Notes: generated by a model not told the origin, from the sequence alone. Positions 25,146 through 34,437 are shown, numbered from the stretch's first letter. The stretch is DNA of 58,783 bases from Alloscardovia omnicolens DSM 21503 (GCF_000420505.1 NZ_ATVB01000011.1:1-58783), one strand, 5' to 3'. Numbers and translations are program-made.

Positions 25146-25806
25146 TATTCTTTTCCAGCCTTCCGTTATGCCGCGCCTTTTTGAGGGCCTTCTTGTAACT
25201 TTGTGGATTGCTGGCGTATCCGTTCTCGCTTCTCTTCCTGCAGGCATTATTGTGGGCTGGCTTATGACTGTGGATAATAAGTTTGTGCGTCTGATTATGC
25301 GCATTTACTTGGATATTATTCGCATTATGCCTCAGTTAGCTTTGCTGTACATTGTGTATTACGGTTTTGCTCGCGCATGGAACGTGAATTTTGATGCAAC
25401 TTTCGCAACGATTATTGTGTTTATTGCGTGGGGCGCAGCTGAGCTGGGAGATTTGGTACGTGGTGCTTTGCAGTCGATTCCGAACTCACAGCGTGAAAAT
25501 GCACAAATGTTGGGTATGAACTCCGCTCAGAGCTTCTTCTACGTGATTTTGCCACAAGCTTTGCGTCGTCTTTTGCCAGCATCTGTAAACCTGGCTACCC
25601 GCATGGTCAAAACAACATCATTAGCTGTATTGCTCGGCGTAGTAGAAGTGATTAAAGTTGGTCAGCAAATCATCGATGTCAATCGCATGACGCATCCTCA
25701 AGGAGCGCTGTGGATTTATGGTGTCATCTTCTTTATGTACTTCTTTATTAGTTGGCCGTTGTCCCTTATTGCAGGATATTTAGAGAAAAAGTGGTCTCAT
25801 GAGTAA
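25132..25806 (+). CDS. Polar amino-acid ABC transporter permease, second subunit
   Basis: This 224-residue partner of the preceding permease again carries the EAA loop (QRENAQMLGMNSAQSFFYVILPQALRR region) and about five membrane segments. The frame is open further upstream, but GAGAGGAGG about 6 nt ahead of the ATG at 25132 fixes the start. It overlaps the first permease by 14 nt and the ATPase by 8 nt, so all three are tightly coupled. The two permeases presumably form the heterodimeric pore. Confidence 0.92.
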   Translation: MQGIDILFQPSVMPRLFEGLLVTLWIAGVSVLASLPAGIIVGWLMTVDNKFVRLIMRIYLDIIRIMPQLALLYIVYYGFARAWNVNFDATFATIIVFIAWGAAELGDLVRGALQSIPNSQRENAQMLGMNSAQSFFYVILPQALRRLLPASVNLATRMVKTTSLAVLLGVVEVIKVGQQIIDVNRMTHPQGALWIYGVIFFMYFFISWPLSLIAGYLEKKWSHE

Positions 25807-26620
25807 CGAAACGCAAAAAGAAACGCAAAACGAAGCAAAGAATCAATCAGCAGATAATACCGTTGTTTTTGATGCGGTCGTCAAGCAGTACCCACATGCA
25901 CAAGCTCCTGTGCTCAACGGTATTAACCTCAATATTCCTCGCGGTAAGGTAACTGTTGTGCTGGGGCCTTCAGGTTCCGGAAAGTCAACGTTATTACGCA
26001 CCGTTGCAGGTTTGGAACCAATCCAAGGCGGAGAAATTTGCTTAGATAATGAAGTAATCGCTTCACAGAACGTTACTTTTAACAAGCGTCCAGCGGATTT
26101 GCGCACACGTATTGGCATGGTTTTCCAAAGCTATGACTTGTTCCCACACAAAAGCGTGCTGGGTAACGTAACAATGTCTCCAATTATTGTGCAAAAGCGC
26201 AATAAAGCGGAAGTTGAGCAAGAGGCTTTACAGCTGCTCGATCGCGTTGGTCTCAAGGATCGTGCGCAATCGAAGCCACGTGAGCTTTCTGGCGGTCAGC
26301 GTCAGCGTGTAGCTATCGCACGTTCCCTTATTATGCATCCAGATATTATGCTGTTCGATGAAGTAACAGCCGCGCTTGACCCAGAAATGGTGCGCGAAGT
26401 TCTGGACGTTATTGTTGAGCTTGCCGATCAAGGCATGACCATGATGATCGTGACGCACGAAATGGATTTTGCTCGTGCAGTAGCCGATCATGTGGTTTTG
26501 CTGGAGAACGGTTCCATTGTTGAGGAGTCACACAATAGTGACGAATTCTTTGAGCATCCTCGTACTGAGCGTGCTCAGCAGTTCCTCAACACCTTTAAGT
26601 TTGAGCGTCACCGCATTTGA
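25799..26620 (+). CDS. Amino-acid ABC transporter ATP-binding protein
   Basis: This 273-residue ATPase energises the transporter. Walker A is GPSGSGKST (about residues 58-66), the Q loop MVFQSYDLFPH, the signature LSGGQRQRVAIARSL, Walker B IMLFDEVTAALDP and the switch histidine MIVTHEM. Compared with HisP/GlnQ orthologues, the N-terminus has about 20 extra polar residues and Walker B ends DEVTAALDP rather than DEPTSALDP, a variant found in this subfamily. It begins within the end of the second permease gene. Confidence 0.94.
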   Translation: MSNETQKETQNEAKNQSADNTVVFDAVVKQYPHAQAPVLNGINLNIPRGKVTVVLGPSGSGKSTLLRTVAGLEPIQGGEICLDNEVIASQNVTFNKRPADLRTRIGMVFQSYDLFPHKSVLGNVTMSPIIVQKRNKAEVEQEALQLLDRVGLKDRAQSKPRELSGGQRQRVAIARSLIMHPDIMLFDEVTAALDPEMVREVLDVIVELADQGMTMMIVTHEMDFARAVADHVVLLENGSIVEESHNSDEFFEHPRTERAQQFLNTFKFERHRI

Positions 26621-26680
26621 GCGTCACCGCATGAGTGAAGCCCAGAAATAAAATATCGCAAAGAGAGAAAAGAAGATCGT

Positions 26681-27580
26681 ATGAGCATCGTTTCAGCACT
26701 CACACAGATTAAAAAGCACGCACGTCACATCGTTGCTGGTATGGCTGCACTTTCTTTGACGGTCGGCCTTGCAGCATGCGGTCCACAGGTCAGCAGCAGC
26801 ACATCTGGCTCGTCGTTAACTGTTTCAAAGAGCACTCGCACTTTAGATGATATTAAGAAGTCGGGCGTTTTGAAGGTAGCTGTATTTACCGATAAAGCTC
26901 CATTCGGTTATGTAGATAAAGATGGTAAGAACCAGGGTTACGATGTTTACTTTGCTGAGCGTTTGGCAAAGGATTTGGGTGTAAAGATTGAGTACACTTC
27001 TGTAGATCCTGCTGCTCGTGTAGACGTTTTGTCTTCTAATAAGGTCGACATTACTTTGGCTAACTTTACGGTTACTGAAGAGCGCGCTAAGAAGGTTGAC
27101 TTTGCTAAGCCATACATGAAGGTTGCTTTGGGCGTTGTATCTCCTGAAGGCGCAGAAATTACTGATGTAAATCAGTTGAAGGATAAGACCTTGATTGTTG
27201 CTAAGGGAACGACTGCAGAAACCTACTTCGAAGAGAAGCATCCTGAAGTAAAGCTGCAAAAGTATGATCAGTACGCTGATGCTTATAACGCTTTGCTTGA
27301 TGGTCGTGGTGACGCATTCTCCACTGACAATACTGAGGTATTGGCTTGGGCTAAGTCTAACAAGGGCTTCAAGGTAGGTATTACTTCTTTGGGTGATACT
27401 GACACCATTGCTCCAGCCGTGAAGAAGGGCAACAAGACTCTGCTCGATTGGATCAACAAAGAGATTGACATCTTAGCAGGTGAGCAGTTCTTCCACAAGG
27501 ATTACGAAGAAACCTTGCTGCCAGTTTATGGTGATTCTATTAATGCAGATGAAATCGTTGTTGAAGGTGGCAAGCTCTAA
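26681..27580 (+). CDS. Extracellular solute-binding lipoprotein, family 3 (amino acids)
   Basis: This 299-residue lipoprotein captures substrate for the ABC transporter. The signal peptide ends in a lipobox (VGLAACG) with Cys at residue 33. The SBP_bac_3 fold follows: LKVAVFTDKAPFGYVDKDG, GYDVYFAERLAKDLG, DITLANFTVTEERAKKVDFAKPY and the GDAFSTDNTE block. Relatives bind glutamate, glutamine, cysteine or similar amino acids; the ligand cannot be fixed here. AGAGAGAAAAG precedes the ATG. It is 60 nt after the ATPase and is closed by a strong terminator. Confidence 0.93.
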   Translation: MSIVSALTQIKKHARHIVAGMAALSLTVGLAACGPQVSSSTSGSSLTVSKSTRTLDDIKKSGVLKVAVFTDKAPFGYVDKDGKNQGYDVYFAERLAKDLGVKIEYTSVDPAARVDVLSSNKVDITLANFTVTEERAKKVDFAKPYMKVALGVVSPEGAEITDVNQLKDKTLIVAKGTTAETYFEEKHPEVKLQKYDQYADAYNALLDGRGDAFSTDNTEVLAWAKSNKGFKVGITSLGDTDTIAPAVKKGNKTLLDWINKEIDILAGEQFFHKDYEETLLPVYGDSINADEIVVEGGKL

Positions 27581-27617
27581 AGCTGTGCAAACCTGCGTAG
27601 AAAATCTGTATATATAA

Positions 27618-27656
27618 GGCGGAGGCTTCCTCGGAAGGGGAGCCTCCGCCATTTTG
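27618..27656 (+). terminator. Rho-independent terminator of the amino-acid transporter operon
   Basis: GGCGGAGGCT pairs with AGCCTCCGCC (inner TCC/GGG region adds to the stem), then ATTTTG. Confidence 0.88.
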
Positions 27657-27829
27657 ATGCTTGTATGGAGTGTTTGTGGTATTCAACGACTGTGCCTATG
27701 CGTGAAGGTTAAAGATGGAAGAAGGCTTACCATCAACACATTTTGGCCTATAACCCGCATATTGTGGGGGCAAGCTTAAGATAACACGCGAATGACTTCG
27801 TAATAAACCATAATTGTGTTGCAGGGTTT

Positions 27830-27882
27830 ACGTATCTGCTCAGGCTTGTGCAGTTGCGTCTTTAACGCGTGAGCAGATACGT
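27830..27882. promoter_or_regulatory. Perfect 13-bp inverted repeat in the gap before pstS
   Basis: ACGTATCTGCTCA (27830-27842) and TGAGCAGATACGT (27870-27882) are exact inverse copies with a 27-nt loop. The loop has a small GCGT/ACGC stem. It is not followed by a T tract. The 594-nt gap 27657-28250 has no other clear element apart from the hairpin at 27991-28032. It may be an operator, an RNA hairpin or a recombination remnant. Confidence 0.55.
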
Positions 27883-27990
27883 TACACACAAAGCGTGCTG
27901 TTTTTGACGTATAAATCCTATTGGCTTGGGCGCTTGCGTTCTAGTTAATGCGTAAATCAAACAGATTGATATAAAACAAAAAAGAGAAGA

Positions 27991-28032
27991 GCCGATGAGT
28001 CCAAGAGAAGAGGGTAAAAAGGAAACATCGGC
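27991..28032. promoter_or_regulatory. Hairpin GCCGATG/CATCGGC upstream of pstS
   Basis: A perfect 7-bp stem with a 28-nt purine-rich loop. Its relation to the pst promoter is unknown. Confidence 0.35.
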
Positions 28033-28250
28033 CTGAATAAAATATATCAGGTGTTTTCAATTTTCTCAAAAAAAATACGAAGAAACTTTGATCAATATAA
28101 CACTTTTGGGTGAAAATTAAAGGCGTGTCGCACTTGAAAATTATCTGTAAGTGGATTAAAGGATCCCTGAGTGTTGTAAGCGTTATCGATTATATAGGAG
28201 GGTACTGTAAAATATCTACTGTTGATGAGTTGCCAGTAGTGAGAGAAGTT

Positions 28251-29639
28251 ATGCATCGCACACACAGTCACCGTCCTGCATCGGGAGATGTTTTGACGCC
28301 TTGGCGTCGGCTTATAACTTCGATGCTTGTAGGTGCAAGTATTTTTGCGTTATCTGCGTGTGGAGATAATACGCCTAGTTCGGCGCTAACAGATTCGCAG
28401 TGGGGCGCACGTAAACTCGAAGCATTAAGTGGTGAATTTGCTGCTGCTGGTGCGTCGTCTCAAAAATCAGCTGTTGATGCGTGGATTGTTGGATACAGTG
28501 CAGGTCAACAGAACGCAGCTATTTCTTACGATCCATCAGGTTCGGGTGCTGGAGTTAATACTTTTCTTACAGGTGCTGTCTCTTGGGCAGGAACTGATGC
28601 TCCGCTAAGTGATAGCCAAGTCAAGCAATCGCAGGCAGTATGCGCCCAAGGCACAGCTTTCGAAGTTCCAACCTATGTCTCGCCTATCGCAATCGCATAC
28701 AACCTATCGCAGTACGGCCTCCAAGACGCTCACATACAATTGTCCCCCGCAACCCTCGCTAAAATCTTTAACGGAAGCATTTCCCGCTGGAACGACCCAG
28801 CTATCATTGCAGAAAATCCAAGCATCGCAGCCAAATTACCGAACCTAGCCATCACCCCAGTATGGCGCTCCGACAAATCAGGCACCACTAAAACTTTCCA
28901 AACATATTTACGTGAGGCTGCGCCACAAGACTGGACGAACGATCCTACCGAAACATGGCCATACACTATCGGTCAGGGAGCCAAAGGAACGCCCAGCGTG
29001 GTAATGACAATCGGACAGGCTCAGGGCACAATCGGCTATGCGGACTTCGCGCAAGTCTCCAACCTTGGCACGGTTTCTGTGCAAGTGGGGCAAGAGTATG
29101 TGCAGCCAAGCGCTAAGGCAACAGCACAACTGATTAACCATTCACCGCTCAATGCAGAAGCCCTCAAGGACGGTCGCTATATCGTTGACGTGGACTACGC
29201 CACAAAGAAGTCGGGCGTGTATCCTATCGCTTTGGTGAGCTATGAAGTGGCGTGCACCACCTACAAGTCCGCGCGAACGGCAACATTTGTGCGGCAGTGG
29301 CTCACTTACGTGCTCAGCGATGAGGGGCAGGAAGTATCCGAGGACTATGCTGGCGCAGCTCCACTGCCTAGTGCGTTGCGCGAGCAGATGATGAAAGCGG
29401 TCGGCGATATTTCTTCCGGCGATATTTCTGCAGATGATAGCTCTTCTGGTGCGACTTCTTCAGCAAAGAAAACAGTGTCTGCAGTCAATACTGCGCGCGC
29501 TAATATTTCAAGCAATGCTACGTTCAGTGCTGCGAAGAATACTGCTAAAACGATGACTACATTGCGTACTGTGGTAAATAAAAATAATTTTGCGCATCCC
29601 CAAGAGATAACCTCCGCCCTCTCCAAGGAGTTTGCGTAA
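28251..29639 (+). CDS. pstS: Phosphate ABC transporter, phosphate-binding lipoprotein
   Basis: This 462-residue lipoprotein binds phosphate outside the membrane for PstCAB. A signal peptide ending ALSACGD places the lipid-bearing Cys near residue 37. PBP-like blocks are visible: YDPSGSGAGVNTFL, FNGSISRWNDPAI and VWRSDKSGTTKTFQTYL. The frame opens at 28110, but the first 47 residues are not signal-like, and GAGAGAAG before the ATG at 28251 gives the better start. About 85 residues at the C-terminus form a Ser/Ala/Thr-rich tail absent from most PstS. The middle of the gene (about 28620-29300) uses C-ending codons far more than its two ends. pstC follows after 3 nt. Confidence 0.93.
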   Translation: MHRTHSHRPASGDVLTPWRRLITSMLVGASIFALSACGDNTPSSALTDSQWGARKLEALSGEFAAAGASSQKSAVDAWIVGYSAGQQNAAISYDPSGSGAGVNTFLTGAVSWAGTDAPLSDSQVKQSQAVCAQGTAFEVPTYVSPIAIAYNLSQYGLQDAHIQLSPATLAKIFNGSISRWNDPAIIAENPSIAAKLPNLAITPVWRSDKSGTTKTFQTYLREAAPQDWTNDPTETWPYTIGQGAKGTPSVVMTIGQAQGTIGYADFAQVSNLGTVSVQVGQEYVQPSAKATAQLINHSPLNAEALKDGRYIVDVDYATKKSGVYPIALVSYEVACTTYKSARTATFVRQWLTYVLSDEGQEVSEDYAGAAPLPSALREQMMKAVGDISSGDISADDSSSGATSSAKKTVSAVNTARANISSNATFSAAKNTAKTMTTLRTVVNKNNFAHPQEITSALSKEFA

Positions 29640-29642
29640 ACC

Positions 29643-30770
29643 ATGAAAAACCGCATGAATAAAATCATGAAAAACCACATGAAAAACAGTGCTAATAGCA
29701 GCGCCGGAAACAGCGCCGCAAACACCACTGGAAAAGCCAGTCTAAAAAAAATTACTGCCGACACGCTCTTCCGCTGGTGTGCAGTTGCTGCTGGCGTTCT
29801 TATTCTTGGCGTACTTGCCGCTGTTTTTGTGTTCTTACTCATCCAAGCAAGCCCTGTTTTTGTAGGCAATCGCGAAGCTGCCGCCCACGTTATTTCTTCT
29901 TTTACTGGCGGACGCACTACAAGTTTCTTAGCATTCGTGGGACCACTGATTTTTGGAACCGTTCTTGCTTCCGCTTTGGCGCTCGTCTTAGCATTTTTTG
30001 TTGCGGTGGGTATCGCTCTATTTATTTCACACTATGCACCCAAAAAACTTAGCTCCGTTTTAAGTTCCGTAGTCGATTTGCTGGCCGCTATTCCGTCGGT
30101 CGTCTATGGTTTGTGGGGAGCTTTGGTGCTTGTGCCGCACATGTATCCTGTATGGTCGGCGATTAACAAAGTTTTCGGATGGATTCCGGTGTTCGCAGGC
30201 TCTGTGTCTAATCCTCCGCGCACGATTGCTACGGTTGCTGTGGTTCTGGCAGTTATGATTTTGCCGATTATCACTTCTATGGCACGCGATATTTTCGTGC
30301 AAACTCCATTGCTCCAGCAAGAAGCAGCTTTGGCTTTAGGTGCTACGAAGTGGGAAATGATTAAACTGTCTGTTTTGCCTTTTGGAGCTAACGGTTTAAT
30401 GTCCGCTTCTATGCTCGGATTAGGTCGAGCTTTAGGTGAGACAATGGCTGTGCTTATGATTTTGTCTCCTGGCAGCACCTATTCCTTGCATCTGTTCACC
30501 GCGTCACAAAATCAGACGATTGCTGCTAACATCGCCGCTCAGTTCCCAGAAGCTGATTCTATTGGCGTATCCACTTTAATCGCTTCAGGTTTGGTTCTTT
30601 TTGTTATTACTTTTATTGTGAACTATGCCGCTCGACGTTTAACCCATCGTCATTCTGACTCCAGTTGGGTAAAGAAGTTGATGAAGCGCTGGGCGAATAG
30701 TTTCAGCGCTCGCAAAAATATTGCCGCTGACCGAGCCGATACGCAGAGCATTCAGAAAGGAGGCAAGTAA
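29643..30770 (+). CDS. pstC: Phosphate ABC transporter permease PstC
   Basis: This 375-residue inner-membrane subunit forms the phosphate pore with PstA. About six membrane segments follow a polar N-terminal stretch of ~35 residues. Family blocks are SSVVDLLAAIPSVVYGLWG and the EAA-type loop LLQQEAALALGATKWEMIKLSVLP. A polar C-terminal tail follows the last helix. AAGGAG is present about 12 nt before the ATG. It begins 3 nt after pstS and its stop abuts the pstA start. Confidence 0.95.
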   Translation: MKNRMNKIMKNHMKNSANSSAGNSAANTTGKASLKKITADTLFRWCAVAAGVLILGVLAAVFVFLLIQASPVFVGNREAAAHVISSFTGGRTTSFLAFVGPLIFGTVLASALALVLAFFVAVGIALFISHYAPKKLSSVLSSVVDLLAAIPSVVYGLWGALVLVPHMYPVWSAINKVFGWIPVFAGSVSNPPRTIATVAVVLAVMILPIITSMARDIFVQTPLLQQEAALALGATKWEMIKLSVLPFGANGLMSASMLGLGRALGETMAVLMILSPGSTYSLHLFTASQNQTIAANIAAQFPEADSIGVSTLIASGLVLFVITFIVNYAARRLTHRHSDSSWVKKLMKRWANSFSARKNIAADRADTQSIQKGGK

Positions 30771-31856
30771 ATGGTTAATCAGAAAGCATCGCGCACTTCC
30801 AGCGCAGCAACGCCTCAAGAAACAACGCACACTACCACGCTCGAGCCAACGACTCAAGTTTCGCCAACGGCTCGAGCTTCGCTATCGGCTCAGTCTTCCC
30901 CAACCCCTGACTTCGACAAGCTCAAGCCTTCACGATCTTCCTTAGCTGCTCGCAAACGCACAGATCTGCTTATGCGCGTGTTAATTTACACAGCATTTCT
31001 CATTGCCGTTATTCCTCTGATTTCCGTGCTTTATACCACGGTTGTTAATGGTGCGAGGCGTTTTGACTGGTACTTCCTTACGCATAATATGCGCGGTGTT
31101 GTTGGCGGTTTGTATCCTTTCGGAGGCATTCTTCACGCAGCCATTGGCACCTTAGAAATTACTTTGGGGGCCGTTATTATTTCGGTTCCAGTAGGTATTA
31201 TGACCGCTGTATACATGGTGGAGTATTCCGCTAAGAAACGCTTACATAAAGCAATTTCTTTCTTTGTAGACGTGATGAGCGGTATTCCGTCGATTGTGGC
31301 GGGTTTGTTTGCCTACGCTATGTTTAGTTTGCTCTTTGGTCCGGGAACAGTGAACGGTTTTGTTGGTTCTGCTGCATTATCGATTTTGATGATTCCTACC
31401 ATCGTGCGTTCTACAGAAGAAATGCTTTCTATTGTTCCTGTTGATTTGCGCGAGGCTTCGTATGCGCTGGGTGTGCCGAAATATCGCACTATTATTCGCG
31501 TAGTTTTGCGCACTGCTTTGCCAGGTATTGTGTCGGGCGTTATTTTAGCTATTGCTCGCGTGATTGGTGAAACAGCTCCACTGCTTATTGCTGCAGGATC
31601 TATTTCGAGTACGAACTTTAACCTCCTCTCCGGTCGTATGACCACGTTGCCGGTATACGTATATAACGAGTTCCAGCAGGGTATGGCATCGTGTCCAGCC
31701 ATATCGCAGATTGGCACGGATACTGTTGGTTTGTGCGTGCCAGGAATCCGCATGGAACGTGCGTGGGCAGCAGCTTTAGTTTTGATTATTCTCGTACTTA
31801 TTTTGAATGCTATTGGTCGTCTTATTGCTAAGATTTTCTCGGTGAAGACGAAGTAA
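30771..31856 (+). CDS. pstA: Phosphate ABC transporter permease PstA
   Basis: This 361-residue partner of PstC has about six membrane segments. Typical blocks are FVDVMSGIPSIVAGLFAY and the cytoplasmic loop DLREASYALGVPKYRTIIRVVLRTALPGI. The first ~65 residues are a Thr/Ser/Pro/Ala-rich, probably disordered cytoplasmic extension. AAAGGAGG is 6 nt ahead of the ATG, inside the end of pstC. pstB follows after 17 nt. Confidence 0.95.
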   Translation: MVNQKASRTSSAATPQETTHTTTLEPTTQVSPTARASLSAQSSPTPDFDKLKPSRSSLAARKRTDLLMRVLIYTAFLIAVIPLISVLYTTVVNGARRFDWYFLTHNMRGVVGGLYPFGGILHAAIGTLEITLGAVIISVPVGIMTAVYMVEYSAKKRLHKAISFFVDVMSGIPSIVAGLFAYAMFSLLFGPGTVNGFVGSAALSILMIPTIVRSTEEMLSIVPVDLREASYALGVPKYRTIIRVVLRTALPGIVSGVILAIARVIGETAPLLIAAGSISSTNFNLLSGRMTTLPVYVYNEFQQGMASCPAISQIGTDTVGLCVPGIRMERAWAAALVLIILVLILNAIGRLIAKIFSVKTK

Positions 31857-31873
31857 GGTCTGAAAGGTAACTC

Positions 31874-32653
31874 ATGGGACAACGTATTGATGTGAATCAT
31901 CTCAACGTCTACTATGGCGATTTTCATGCTGTGGACGATGTGAATATGGTGATTGAACCCAATAAGGTGACTGCTTTTATTGGACCATCTGGTTGTGGAA
32001 AATCAACTGTTTTGCGCACACTCAATCGTATGCATGAAACAACTCCAGGTGCTCACGTTGTTGGTGAAGTACTTTTAGAGGGTAAGGATTTATATGCTCC
32101 CGATACTGATCCAGTAGCTGTGCGTCGCGATGTGGGTATGGTATTCCAGCGTCCTAATCCATTCCCAACAATGTCTATTCGCGATAACGTTCTTGCAGGC
32201 GTTAAGCTCAACAATAAGCGCATTTCTAAGTCCGATGCCGACGCTGTGGTGGAGTGGGCTTTGCGCGGAGCTGCCTTATGGAATGATGTGAAAGATCGTT
32301 TAGATAAACCAGGAATTGGATTATCAGGTGGTCAGCAACAGCGTTTATGCATTGCGCGTGCTGTGGCTGTGCATCCTCAGGTATTGCTCATGGATGAGCC
32401 ATGCTCTGCATTGGATCCTATTTCCACCCTGGCAGTTGAAGACTTGATTGGCGAGTTAAAAGACGAGTTCACCATTGTTATCGTGACGCATAATATGCAG
32501 CAAGCTGCACGTGTGAGCGATACAACGGCGTTCTTTAACACTCAAGGATCAGGAAAACCGGGTCATCTTGTTGAAATTGATGACACGACAACAATTTTTT
32601 CCAATCCACGATCCGAAGAAACAGAAAACTATATTTCTGGTCGTTTCGGCTAA
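31874..32653 (+). CDS. pstB: Phosphate ABC transporter ATP-binding protein
   Basis: This 259-residue ATPase drives PstCA. Walker [10 protein letters not shown], the PstB-typical [15 protein letters not shown], the signature [14 protein letters not shown], Walker [14 protein letters not shown] and [14 protein letters not shown] are all present. Length is standard. GAAAGGTAA precedes the ATG. No phoU follows in this window, although it is often the next gene elsewhere. Confidence 0.97.
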   Translation: MGQRIDVNHLNVYYGDFHAVDDVNMVIEPNKVTAFIGPSGCGKSTVLRTLNRMHETTPGAHVVGEVLLEGKDLYAPDTDPVAVRRDVGMVFQRPNPFPTMSIRDNVLAGVKLNNKRISKSDADAVVEWALRGAALWNDVKDRLDKPGIGLSGGQQQRLCIARAVAVHPQVLLMDEPCSALDPISTLAVEDLIGELKDEFTIVIVTHNMQQAARVSDTTAFFNTQGSGKPGHLVEIDDTTTIFSNPRSEETENYISGRFG

Positions 32654-32660
32654 GAATAGA

Positions 32661-32695
32661 ACCGAGATTGCCTGTGGGTGCTGTCTCGGCTTTAT
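32661..32695 (+). terminator. Terminator after pstB
   Basis: CCGAGA pairs with TCTCGG across a 16-nt loop, followed by CTTTATT. The T tract is imperfect. Confidence 0.6.
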
Positions 32696-32784
32696 TGTCG
32701 GTGCACACTATGCGCTGATTGGGTTGGGCGGGTGCGACGCCTGGTGTGCTGCGCCTTGCATTTATTATCACTAGAGAGAAAGAA

Positions 32785-34170
32785 ATGAAGACAATGGATT
32801 TCTTCAAGTTGAAGGAGAACGGTACCTCGGTATCTACTGAAGTAACTGCAGGTTTAACCACCTTCTTTGCAATGGCCTACATCATTGCAGTGAACCCAAG
32901 TATTTTGGGACAAACCGGTATGCCATGGGGCGCAGTATTCCTGGCAACCATTATCGCCTCTATTGTTGGTACCCTTATTATGGGCTTGTTTGCTAACGTT
33001 CCATACGGTTTAGCTCCAGGTATGGGTCTCAACGCCTTCTTCACCTTCACTGTTGTGAAAGGTGTTGGTTTTACGTGGCAAGAAGCCATGTCTATGGTAT
33101 TTATTTGCGGCATTATTAACATTATTATTACCGCTACATCCTTGCGTAAGATGATTATTAAGTCCATTCCGCCAATGCTTCAGCACGCTATTGGCGGCGG
33201 TATCGGTATCTTTATCGCTTACGTTGGCTTGCTCAATATTAAGGTCATTAACTTCGAATCGGGCGCTCCGGCGCTCTCCTCTTTCGCAGACCCTCAGCTG
33301 CAGGTCTTCCTTATTGGCCTCATCGTTGCTATCGTTCTGCTCATCGTTAAGTTCCCAGCTCAGCTCGCATGGCTCAACAAGGGCGCTTTCGTAATCGCTA
33401 TCGCGGTAGCCGCGCTTATCGGCATCCCTTACGGCCTCACATCTATGGGCAAGTCCATCAGCATCGTACAGTCGTTCCAGCAGCTGCCAGAAACTGCTTT
33501 CGCTATCTTTACACCAAAGGGTTTCCCAGCGCTTTTCGCTGACCCAGCACGTCTGCCTCTGGTTCTCGTCACCATTTTCGCTTTCTCTCTGTCCGATACT
33601 TTCGACACGATCGGCACCTTTATCGGTACCGGCCGCCGCGCAGGTATCTTCTCTGCTGATGATGAGAAGCAGATGGAAGAGCACGCTGGCTTCAGCTCCA
33701 AGATGGATAAGGCTCTGTTTGCTGATGCTACAGCAACCTCGATCGGTTCTTTGCTCGGTACCTCGAACACCACTACCTATGTAGAGTCAGCTGCAGGTAT
33801 TGCTGCGGGCGGTCGTACCGGCTTAACCTCGGTTATCGTTGCCGCTGGATTCGCGCTGTCTACTGTTTTCGCACCCCTCATTTCTGCAATTCCGAGCGCA
33901 GCTACTTCTCCAGTTCTCGTTATCGTGGGCTGCATGATGATGAGCTCCTTCGCAGAAATCGCTTGGGACGACTTGACTATAGCCATTCCAGCCTTCTTTA
34001 CCGGCGTATTCATGGCTTTCGCCTACTCCATCTCTTACGGTATTGCAGCAGGCTTTATTACCTACTGCATCGTAAAGGTATGCAAGAAGGAAGCTAAGCA
34101 GGTTCATCCAATTATTTGGGGTGTAGCTCTTCTGTTTATTATTGATTTAACTTTGCAAGCCATTATTTAA
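32785..34170 (+). CDS. NCS2-family purine permease (AzgA-like)
   Basis: This 461-residue polytopic protein imports nucleobases. It matches the adenine/guanine/hypoxanthine branch: N-terminal ITAGLTTFFAMAYI-like block (AGLTTFFAMAYIIAVNP), GLAPGMGLNAFFTFTVV, SDTFDTIGTFIGTG and GTSNTTTYVESAAGIAAGGRTGLTS region. About 12-14 membrane segments. The frame is open to 32719, but AGAGAAAG before the ATG at 32785 fits the family start. A purine riboswitch was looked for in the 131-nt leader; none was recognised. A strong terminator follows. Confidence 0.92.
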   Translation: MKTMDFFKLKENGTSVSTEVTAGLTTFFAMAYIIAVNPSILGQTGMPWGAVFLATIIASIVGTLIMGLFANVPYGLAPGMGLNAFFTFTVVKGVGFTWQEAMSMVFICGIINIIITATSLRKMIIKSIPPMLQHAIGGGIGIFIAYVGLLNIKVINFESGAPALSSFADPQLQVFLIGLIVAIVLLIVKFPAQLAWLNKGAFVIAIAVAALIGIPYGLTSMGKSISIVQSFQQLPETAFAIFTPKGFPALFADPARLPLVLVTIFAFSLSDTFDTIGTFIGTGRRAGIFSADDEKQMEEHAGFSSKMDKALFADATATSIGSLLGTSNTTTYVESAAGIAAGGRTGLTSVIVAAGFALSTVFAPLISAIPSAATSPVLVIVGCMMMSSFAEIAWDDLTIAIPAFFTGVFMAFAYSISYGIAAGFITYCIVKVCKKEAKQVHPIIWGVALLFIIDLTLQAII

Positions 34171-34183
34171 GGCGTAAAGACTG

Positions 34184-34216
34184 AAGGGGACGGTGTTATG
34201 CACCGTTCCCTTTTTT
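34184..34216 (+). terminator. Rho-independent terminator after the NCS2 permease
   Basis: AGGGGACGGTG pairs with CACCGTTCCCT (one G-T pair) across a 5-nt loop, then six Ts. Confidence 0.92.
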
Positions 34217-34296
34217 AGTGGTTCATTGGACTTAGTGGGGTTTGTGCTGCTCCGTTTTTGTTGGACTGTATGGTCGGTTCTATTATTTTAGGGAGT

Positions 34297-34360
34297 GATT
34301 GAAGTCCTCGCGCATACGTGAATCATGGAACACTATGCCAAGTCACGTTTCACGAACCGT
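34297..34360 (+). repeat. Dispersed repeat family C, copy 2 (64 bp)
   Basis: This copy is 54/64 identical to 58438-58501 with no gaps. CGTGAA (34317-34322) and TTCACG (34349-34354) can pair here but not in the other plus-strand copy. A GGACTTAGTGGGGTTT motif (34229-34243) precedes it. The gap 34217-34437 holds no gene. Confidence 0.75.
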
Positions 34361-34437
34361 CCCCCAAGTGCTCCGGTCTGCCGTACAAGAATAATCAAAT
34401 AAAGCAAACCAAACTCCGCTAAAAACCCGCGCACCTC

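Noticed and set aside
27991-28032. Hammerhead-ribozyme-like core (CCGATGAGTC ... GGAAAC) upstream of pstS
   Set aside because: The core needs CTGATGA, but the second base is C, and the flanking CCGATG/CATCGG pairing uses the core bases themselves. It is best read as a simple hairpin.
28110-28250. 47-residue N-terminal extension of PstS
   Set aside because: It would bury the lipoprotein signal peptide; the start at 28251 gives a normal signal and ribosome site.
32654-32784. Purine riboswitch before the NCS2 permease
   Set aside because: The conserved three-way junction and its loop sequences are not found.
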